Assembly (NCBI GenBank): GCA_002007465.1
Contig: LNAC01000685.1
Coordinates: 23,289-87,288 of the forward strand
Direction of reading: 5' to 3'
DNA: 64,000 nucleotides
From: Ailurus styani
Lineage: Eukaryota; Chordata; Mammalia; Carnivora; Ailuridae
Positions within the stretch are counted from its first letter, which is position 1. Every line of letters starts with the position of its first letter. Positions 56,291 to 64,000 of the stretch are shown here, in pieces. The notes below the pieces were generated by a model that was not told where the DNA came from, did no database searches, and saw only the letters and a program-made list of their open reading frames with translations. The position numbers and the translations under genes were made by a program.

Positions 56291-57685
56291 AAAAAGTAGA
56301 TTAAAGAAGCATACTTTTCTCTTTAATTAGGTTATAATTTCAAGGAGATTACATTTATTTTTATCCTCACAATGCTCAGTCTATTGACATTATTGCTGTT
56401 TGATTACTTTGTGGGTTTGATTGAATCATAGAAAAAAACCAATACCTTAATCAAAACAGCTATGAAAATTGGTGAAGTTACTAAAGGGAATGTGGTTTTT
56501 ACTCGATATATGTCATATAATCTTGAGCAAGTGGGTTTTCTGACCCTTTCTGAGTCTCAGTTGCCATGTCTGTAAAGTGAGGGTCATAATTTTTTAATAT
56601 TTGCTTCAAAGATAAATTCAGCACTAATCAAGAAGTTAAAGCAGGCTATCCGGCATTTAGAGTTATAGGCATCTTTTTGGAGAACATTAATTTGGATGTT
56701 ACATAAAAGCATATCTAAACTGTGAGATGTAATACAAAGTATGATTTTAAAGTATTAAGGTATTGAGTAATTGTAGTCCTGGACATCTCTCTCTCTGCGG
56801 ATGTCTCTGTTTATACCTGGGTTTCTCTTCAGTCATTCTAATGGTGTGTATCTGAGCACAATGTGGTTATTACATGAAGTCTCCACTTCTCTAGAACCTT
56901 CTGTTACATGCCTCTGGTCTTCACAAAGTGACTGTTAACTTCCAGGTGGCCTCCCATTCTCTCCGGCAATGGGCCAATTTCTTGATTCTATCTCACAATG
57001 TAACTTCCAAAGTAAATGTCTATTAAGACTTTGTGTAAACATTCCAGGCCTGTAGCAAAATCAACTGAACATAAATCACCCAAGGAAAGGGGTGTAGGAG
57101 AATGTGTAAGTTTAAAAAATGAAATAATACAGTGTAGTTTCATTGTGGATCTCTGGCCTCAGTTACCTTTACTATGACTTTCTCTGGTCTACATCACCAT
57201 TCATCCTCAGAGGTGGTGGCTTTCAGTTACTCCAGTGAGCTCTGCCCAAATATAGAGAAAGTAAGTTCTTCATATAAAAAGAAGCAAAGATGCCTATTTA
57301 CAAATGGCCTAAACTGGTTTTCTAAATAAAAACCAGATTCTACCTTCTTCTAGTCACTAACTGTATTTTGTTCATGTTTAGAGGGTTTGGCTGGAAATCA
57401 AAGGGAGTGGTGGTGATAAGTTTGGTTGTTTTGCCTTGGTATTCCCTCCTTCTTTAGAAATGGATTGTGGATGAAAGTTCTTGATTTTCTAAATTGATTT
57501 TGGATATTTTTTTCCTTTGAAAAGAAGGGTAATAAGATGAAATGAAAGCCCTGCCTGGAGGAATGAAAGGGGAGTAAAGGGCAGGCATCTGACAAAATGA
57601 ACTTGGTTTGATTCCTGCCTTGGGGGGCTCAGGTGTGCATTATGTCGTTCAAGTGTTAGCTCGTTAACTTGACAATGGTTGCTCC
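56291..57685. other. Mostly unique; contains a MIR piece
   Basis: 56510-56605 ('atcttgagcaagtgggtttt', 'tgagtctcagttgccatgtc', 'tgtaaagtgagggtcataat') is a sense MIR. The rest shows no gene. Confidence 0.6.
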
Positions 57686-57701
57686 AAACTTTACTTTTCC
57701 T
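57686..57701. repeat. Left target-site duplication of L1 at 57702
   Basis: aaactttacttttcct, repeated without mismatch at 58005-58020. Confidence 0.97.
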
Positions 57702-58004
57702 TTTTTTAAATTTTATTTTATTTTGTTTTTTATTTTTATGTTTTATTTTATTTTTTTAGTGATCCAAGATTCAGATTCATTGTTTATGCACCACCCCCAG
57801 TGCTCCATGCAATACATGCCGTCCTTGATACCCGCCACCAGGCTCACCCATCCCTGCTCCCCCCTCCCCTCCATAACCCTCAGTTTGTTTCTCGGAGTCC
57901 ACAGTCTCTCACGGTTTGTCTCCCCTTCCATTTTACCCCAATTCACTTTTCCTTTCCTTGTCCTAAAGTCCTCCATTTTATTCCTTATGTTCCACAAGTA
58001 AGTG
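57702..58004 (-). mobile_element. 5'-truncated young L1, antisense, perfect 16-bp TSD
   Basis: T-rich tail, then 'gattcattgtttatgcacca', 'ccagtgctccatgcaataca' and 'caccaggctcacccatccct', ending within the 3' UTR at 'ttatgttccacaagtaagtg'. Its 3' terminus differs from the 'gcccaaggggtacagg' kind at 36150 and 63801, so another L1 lineage was active. Frames of 76-110 codons over it are not genes. Confidence 0.95.
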
Positions 58005-58020
58005 AAACTTTACTTTTCCT

Positions 58021-58439
58021 AAAAATGTGACCCAGGAAGAATATGTGTGAATTTAATCCTATGTGGAAGGTATACATTTTCAAATAGGTTATTGGTTTTT
58101 CAGAATAGAGCATTTCAGCTTAGAGAATGCTTTCTTTTCCACATACTTAGCAGGGTCTAAAGCAAATGTCATGGTGTTTTAAAATGCCTTTTATTTTACT
58201 GATTAAAATATTTGTCAACCTTACTCTTTCTTCTTTTTAGAAACCAATGTAGAAGAAAAGAGCTCACCAAAAGAGATTTTGATGGAATAAAGGGTTGTCA
58301 TAAAATTTGATAACCTTTGGAATGAGTTACCAGAAAAGATCATACAGAATCCTTCTCCAGAAGGTGATTCAGGATATGGTCTCCTTGGGTAGGCTTTTTG
58401 GTTCTGCCTGAATATACAAGGTGGTCAAAGAGCATGAAT
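58021..58439. other. Unique sequence, no gene seen
   Basis: No repeat or gene recognised. Confidence 0.5.
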
Positions 58440-58925
58440 ACTTGCATTGTATCCCATAGTCACTGATGTCATGGCCCTCTCATATTCCTTTAGCCAAACC
58501 ATGGGGTCACTTACAGATGGCTTAATTTTGCCAATGCCTTCCTATATCTTTAAGCCTGAATGCATCTGTTCCTTCAAGGCTGTTCCTCTAATGCATGGGC
58601 CTGGTTGGGAGTCTCTGCTGCCTGATCACTGCCCCAAAATTGCCCTCAACAATGAGGGATGGAGTTGGTGGATGAATTCCCCAGCTGCCTCCTGCCTCAG
58701 AGGGACAATTCTATAGTATGTGTTTGTGTTCTGTGAAATCACAGGGTCCTCAGTGGGATTGCACTAGTTGCCCACAGTGGTAACCTGTTTGTGGACACAC
58801 CCTTAATTGTTTCCTTTCTTTCCCTGGCTCTACTGATACTTCATCTCCTATGTAAACTAATTCTACCCAAATATTTTCTCAATGTCTGTTTCTGAGGAAA
58901 TCCAAGCTAAGACAGTATCTGACCT
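58440..58925. repeat. Possible ancient LTR-type repeat
   Basis: 'gggtcctcagtgggattgca', 'ctggctctactgatacttca' and the end 'gaggaaatccaagctaagac' resemble the terminal part of ERVL-type LTR copies ('ggggaacccaaactaagac'). No viral gene is present. Confidence 0.35.
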
Positions 58926-58989
58926 CCTCACTTAAAGAATTGATTTGACTAGGCGCGGAATCTGTCAGTCTTCATTTTTTCAGTTCTAG

Positions 58990-59023
<34 letters not shown>
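58990..59023 (+). repeat. (GAT)n microsatellite
   Basis: Eleven uninterrupted GAT units abutting a MIR. Confidence 0.98.
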
Positions 59024-59025
<2 letters not shown>

Positions 59026-59262
59026 ATTTAGCACTCACTATGTACCAGGCATATTTTCAAATGTTTTATATTTATATAAACATTAAAAAAACTTAACTCT
59101 ATGAGGTAGTCATCTACCCACATTTTACAGATAAGAAAGTAGAAGCATGGGTATGGGCAAGTGATTTGCTCAGTGTTACAAAGCCTGTAAATCTTCCAGC
59201 TGGAATTCAAACTCAGGCAACTGCAACTAGCATTCCTAACTACTAAGCCATCCTGCCTACTC
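59024..59262 (-). repeat. MIR SINE, near complete, antisense
   Basis: 'atttatttagcactcactat', 'gtaccaggcatattttcaaa', 'cattttacagataagaaagt', 'gatttgctcagtgttacaaa' and 'tactaagccatcctgcctac'. Confidence 0.9.
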
Positions 59263-61425
59263 CTTTGAGAACCAAATAAAATAATGGACATGAAAGTTGT
59301 TTTTTTAAAAAAAGTTCTATACAAGAAGGATGATTGTAACTAAAACCTTCCTAACCTTATCTTTTTAAAACTCTTGCACATCGAGAAGATTTTTAGTGAA
59401 AGTAGAGGCGGGCTCCACATTCACTCCAGTCACTGAAAGTCACTTACAAACTAGTTGAACTTGGTCTAAAATGATACTAGATTCCATTTCCTAATTACTG
59501 TTGTTTTTTGCAATCATCATGAAGAAGTCTATTGTCAAGATTAGGGAGGTTTCTTTGCAGTGGATTGTAAGAGGCACTGGGGCAGCTGATACACTGAGTT
59601 GCCATTAAAAATTATATCACCCCTGAAGGATAATCTTGCTGCAGGCAAGATTGCTTTGGGTGTGTGTTCCAGTTTAGGTGCCAAAAATGCTAAGACTTGG
59701 AGAAAGGAGAGGAGAAAGTAGAGCTACTGTCTCTGTATGCTTTGCTCCTTTTAAGGGAGAAAAAACAGCAGGAAATGTTCATTTCTTCTCTGGGGATTTT
59801 TGAAGGACCTCCCACCTGAACAGGATGGTTGAACTTTGCTTTGGTAAGGGATGACTTGCTGGAAGTTGGAAAGCCTTGCAAGGGAACAGAAGTCCAGTTT
59901 TGCACAGCTCCTGAGGAGCTGCTGAGTTCAGGGTGTGGGAGATGGGATAGAGAAAGTCTGGGGACAGCTGTGGCTTCAGTCTTATGGCTGGAAGCTTCCC
60001 TGCGAGGGCATCTCCTGCATGAGTAGTTCAGAACCCTGAGCAAAAGCGGTAGCAAAATGGCATTCTTCTTGACTGTCTTCAAGTAGGCTATTTTTAGAGA
60101 GGCATGGAGGTGGCTATGATATGGCAGGCAAAATAGAAGGGATCTGACCTATATGGTGCCTGGGAAGAATGGTGTAGGTGTTGCAAAGGCACAGAGGTGG
60201 GGAAATAATTCAGGATCCTGAACCTTTCTGTGGTTCTCAAAATAGAAGTTGTGGGTACAGTCAATGATAGAGTTGACCTTCGTTCACTTGGTGCTTTAGC
60301 AAACTGTCTCGGGGCTTGGCACACTGCCACGTGTTCAAGGCAGATGGGGGAATAAACACCATTAGCACGTTGATAAGTGTTTGTTTTCCTTTGGCATTAG
60401 GACTAAGAAAAATAAAGTGGGGAGGGTATCAGGCCCTGGAGTAAGCCTTTAAAAGGTTTCCCCTTTTGATTGTTTTATGATTGTCTATTTATAACAGCAG
60501 AAAGAAAAAGACTTCAGTCACCCCTGGGACGCATTTTGTCAAAATTACATTTAAGTACTTTTTATTTATGAGCAAGAAGCATTATCTTTTATTATGTCTT
60601 TAAACTAGTGAGTGGAAGTTGTGTATAAACCAAGGTGTTGCTGTGGCCTGTTGTCTTTTTTTGAATCCCTGGAAAGGATCATCAGGAAGGATGCACCAGA
60701 TAACACCATCTGCCAGCCAGTTTGCACCAGAGCAAAGAGGCCTTTCTGAAGTCCATTAAAGATGATTCATTACTATTGGTCATACACATGTTGTGTTTTA
60801 TTACTTAAATGCCTAAATCATACACTGACAGATAGTTGTATGTGCTGTACTATTTTAGGTCCTGGGAGGACTAGAGAGGTACAAGATGTGATAATTATTG
60901 CCAAGGAAAGTCTAAATTAATTAGGGAGGCAGGACTACCATGTGTGCAATAATTAGAGACTACACAAAAGCAAATGATTGACTAGTGAGTTTTGAATTAT
61001 GGGCTATAAGTGCCGTGATTCTTAGTTGCGACACCAGAGGTGTCACAGAAGGTGGCAAAGCTTGAGACAAATCTGGAAGGACTGTTACTGTCTGAACAGG
61101 ATGAGGAGTTGTGGAGAGGTCTTTCTGGGTCAGAAGGATGGCATGCACAAAATCACAGAGAGGACAATGCACACATATGTCTGTGTCACCTAAAACAGAG
61201 CAGCCTGCTAGATGGGAGGGTTTGGGCAAATGAAGGGTGAGCAGTAAGATGAGAGAACAGTGTCAGGATGGGCAGATAGGACTTTTTTTGCCCTGAATCA
61301 TGCATTCACCTCTCAACTCAACCTCAGATCTACACTAGATCATTCTGTTTTGCCTGTTTATTGTGATTTTTTTAAAGGATTGATTTGTATACATATACTA
61401 CACTGGGTGACACGATCTTAGTTTG
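59263..61425. other. Repeat-poor stretch, no gene seen
   Basis: 2.1 kb without a recognised mobile element. A 130-codon antisense frame (59690-60082) shows no domain. 60350-60790 has AT-rich motifs such as 'ttaaagatgattcattacta' and an inverted CCAAT box, a possible conserved noncoding element, unproven. Confidence 0.45.
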
Positions 61426-61429
61426 GATT

Positions 61430-61760
61430 TCCCCAGAGGCAGATCTTGCTACAAGGAGTCCAGGGTAAATAGTTTATTTGGGAGGTGATCCTAGAAGGCT
61501 CTAGTAGGTGTGTAGAAGGCAAGAAAAGGAGGTGGAGGAAGGTAAGGTCAGTGTATTTACCAATGTGGACAACTGGAGCTTAATCCCAGTGTAACTCTGG
61601 AACTCAGTGTAGAGTATTTGTCAGAATGGCCCTGACTGAGGGGTGAAGGAGTTGGAGTACTTATCCACCACTTTCCTTCAGTCCTTGGTTGAGGGCTGCT
61701 TTGAGGGCACTGGCCTCCTCACACTTTTGTTCTAGGGAAAAAATCCACAAGCAGACATTG
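61430..61760 (+). repeat. Dispersed repeat Y, copy C
   Basis: 'cagaggcagatcttgctaca', 'atagtttatttgggaggtga', 'ggagcttaatcccagtgtaa' and 'gagtacttatccac' at 61655, matching copies at 12825 and 28003. Confidence 0.55.
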
Positions 61761-61814
61761 TAGGTGTTTGCAATAGGACATCTTGTCCTAATATGGCAGT
61801 GTTTTTAGACCGGA

Positions 61815-62180
61815 AGTTAGAGTCCCTGGGGCCGCTATAAAAAAAATATTATAAACTAGGTGGCCTACCAAAAAAGACAATTTATTTCTCACTGTTCTGG
61901 AGGCTGAAGGTCTGAGATCAGGGTGCTAGCATGTCTTGGTGAGAGCCCTTTTCCATGTTGCGTAGTGCTGGCTTCTCATTGTATCCTCTGTGAAAAGCAG
62001 AGGGTGAGAGAATTCTCTGCAGTCTCTTTTATAAGGGCACTAATCCCATTCATGATGGTTCCACCTTCATGACCTAGTATCTCCCAGAGGCCCAACCTCC
62101 AAATGCCATCACATTACAGTTAGGTTTTTAACATATCAATTTTTGGAGATCACAAACATTCCATCCATTCTACTGTAGTA
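61815..62180 (-). mobile_element. MaLR-type LTR (MLT1/MST-like), antisense
   Basis: 'tgttctggaggctgaaggtc', 'gagatcagggtgctagcatg', 'tataagggcactaatcccat' and 'ctccaaatgccatcacatta' are in the order of an antisense MaLR LTR. A solitary, old LTR of a non-coding endogenous retroelement; no internal region or viral gene nearby. Confidence 0.75.
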
Positions 62181-62189
62181 CAGATCTCT

Positions 62190-63685
62190 AATGAAGGACA
62201 AGTCACCCTGGGATATTGAAAAAATCCTCGCCAGCCGTCCCTTACCTTTTGCCTGTTTCTTTCCATATGGTCTGCTCTTGCAGAGCAAACTTTGGAAGGA
62301 CAACTGTATAGTTTAGTATGTGAATGGAAGCATGAGGGAGAGCTTTAGTTATAATAGGACTCCAACTGGGCTAGTTTACTTCTAGTCCAATAAGTTTCCA
62401 ACACAGCTGTGAGGGAGATTAATAAATATGATAATGACTCAAATCTGAAGGGGCCAGAACAGCGTTTCTGGTTTGGGCCCTGGGCTTTCAGTGGAGAATA
62501 CATGTCAGTGAACTGAGCTCACATTTCATTTTCATGGAGAAACCAAGATGGCCTTATTAAAATTCAGCAAACAAACAAAATATGCATCCCCTACTGCCAC
62601 CACACACATGCCTTCCTCTGCCCCCCATGACATGTAGCATTTCCACAGGCTAGATTGGAAATATAAATTCAGTCAGGGGTTGAACTTAGTAATTTTTTTT
62701 TCTCCATCTGTAGCAATGTTCTATGCCAGTTGGGTTATGATCCAGTGGGAGAGAGATCAATTAAAGGGAAACCACAGTAGAGAAAGCATTGAAGAACAAC
62801 ATTCTTTCTTTCTTAACTAAATTTTAATTTTTAAAAATTGCTTTGGGTTTTGTTCAGTTAATAAATAGAAGAAAAGAAATAAGAAAGGAAAACCAAACAA
62901 CATTTTGTTTTTCCATATGCTTTTGTGGAATCCTGGATCTAGAAGAAAACTTGAAAGACCATTCTGATGGTCTTGACTTTCCATCAGTATTTGTTGAGTT
63001 GAATTAAAGCTGTATTGAATATGAGGAATAGAAAGAAGATAAACAAAGAGATTTAAGCTCCCTCAATAATCTGGTATTTGTCTTTGCATTTATCCATCTA
63101 TCATCCATCCATCTATCCATCCATCCATCTCCTTCTCACCATCAGGAAGTTCTTTTATATCAAGTGCTGTCAGTGCCAATTGCTTTTCAGTAAATAAAGA
63201 GGAAAAATCTTGTATTTCAAGAATTTGTGTGAATTAGATTATTCGTATCATCTCTCTCTGATGAGCGTTTATGTCTGGGTGTCTCAAACTGGCTTTTTCC
63301 CCCCAGATAATTTCTATTTCCCTTTGTAATCTAAGGTCATATTTTTTTTAAGAAAAAGATATTTTGATTGGATGAATAATTTTACATATATATACACACA
63401 TTTGTATATGTTTACACACATTTTCTTACATATATACTAGATAGCTCTAAAGATTACTCAAGACACTTTAGTTTTCAGAAGGGAGGGTAATGGGATAGTT
63501 TGGACCCAATGGTAGGAGTTCATGAACTGTTATGCTTATTTTTAATACTTCTAAAATTCAGGCAGTGGGTTGGGTTATCTGTTCAAAAAAGAATGCTTTG
63601 AAAATTTAGCTTCCCTTACTCCATCCAGTTATTCTCCATCTTATTACCTGGTAATATTTTCTTCATGCCACATATCTCCATCTGA
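62190..63685. other. Unique sequence with short repeats, no gene seen
   Basis: Contains an (ATCC)n tract at 63091-63131 and a TA/CA-rich stretch at 63382-63440. No gene recognised. Confidence 0.5.
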
Positions 63686-63701
63686 AATTCTTTTTTTTTT
63701 T

Positions 63702-63780
63702 TAAGTTTATATTTCTTTTTTTTCTTTTTTTTATATTTAATTTTNTAAGTTTATATTTCTTTTTTTTTTTTTTTTATATT
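63702..63780. repeat. Tandem duplication around an ambiguous base
   Basis: 'taagtttatatttctttttt' begins at 63702 and again at 63746, separated by the single N at 63745. This is probably an unmerged overlap at an assembly join. Confidence 0.85.
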
Positions 63781-64000
63781 TACTTTTATTTTTATTCTTT
63801 GCCCAAGGGGTACAGGTCTGTGAATCATCAGGCTTACATCTTTCACAACACTCACCAAAGCACAAACCCTCCCCAATATCCATAACCCATCCACCCTATC
63901 CCTACCCTCCCACCCCCCAGTAACCCTCAGTTTGTTTTGTGAGATCAGGAGTCTCTTATGGTTTGTGTCCTTCCCCATCCCATCTCGTTTCATTATTTTT
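63781..64000 (-). mobile_element. L1 3' end, antisense, runs past the window edge
   Basis: After a T-rich run: 'gcccaaggggtacaggtctg', 'cttacatctttcacaacact', 'caccccccagtaaccctcag' and 'tcttatggtttgtgtccttc'. It is the reverse complement of the 3' UTR of the young L1 copies at 48779-49109. Confidence 0.95.

Noticed and set aside
59690..60082. 130-codon antisense frame in unique sequence
   Set aside because: Low-complexity Ser/Arg/Leu composition with no recognisable family.
1..64000. tRNA genes
   Set aside because: All tRNA-like stretches are heads of CAN-SINE or MIR copies, with SINE bodies and tails and no intact cloverleaf.
1..64000. CRISPR arrays, phage or bacterial operons
   Set aside because: Base composition, mammalian SINE/LINE content and lack of long reading frames exclude a prokaryotic source.

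Overview
This window reads as noncoding euchromatin from a carnivoran mammal, most likely a mustelid (weasel, mink, otter or badger group). The main evidence is fifteen CAN-SINE copies, a tRNA-Lys-derived SINE family restricted to Carnivora. Several belong to a young type with a 'gtgggttaaa' head, a 'ctgcctgcctctctgcctac' pyrimidine block and an 'aaataaataaaatctt' tail, which I associate with mustelids. The LINE-1 3' ends are also of carnivore type. I found no exon, splice-bounded reading frame, CpG island, RNA gene or bacterial, phage or CRISPR feature. The longest open frames are explained by microsatellite or SINE sequence or fit chance. The window is best read as an intergenic or intronic segment.

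Layout: 1-245 is a SINE cut by the window edge plus a (GAAA)n tract. 246-11240 is mostly old unique sequence with MIR and L2 remnants, a 16-bp-TSD SINE (5949-6146), a Tigger-like MITE split by a SINE (7113-7790) and an antisense SINE (9816-10011). 11240-18380 carries an old L1, a SINE with a possible 3' transduction (13438-13698) and LTR-like and hAT-MITE remnants. 18381-20825 is the longest stretch in which I recognise no repeat. 20825-36080 mixes L2, MIR, LTR-like, L1 and SINE copies, including a MIR broken by two later insertions (27873-28775).

36080-49600 is the LINE-rich core. It holds nine L1 segments, a long alternating purine-pyrimidine satellite (39297-39677) and a nested hAT MITE > L1 > two SINEs (45184-46376). 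It ends with two nearly identical L1 3' ends in direct tandem (48509-49578), the second opening with a tiny inverted segment typical of twin priming. 49743-64000 has a further SINE, long L2 segments, a 5'-truncated L1 with a perfect 16-bp TSD (57702-58004), a MaLR-type LTR, and an antisense L1 running off the right edge.

The three ambiguous bases (36180, 48763, 63745) all fall inside or beside young L1 copies and look like assembly joins. One hides an L1 body between intact target-site duplications. The events most worth checking are these L1 structures, the SINE transduction candidate and a few repeat-free stretches that may be conserved noncoding elements. I see no evidence of a new genetic system, and I made no database comparison; family names rest on recognised consensus features.
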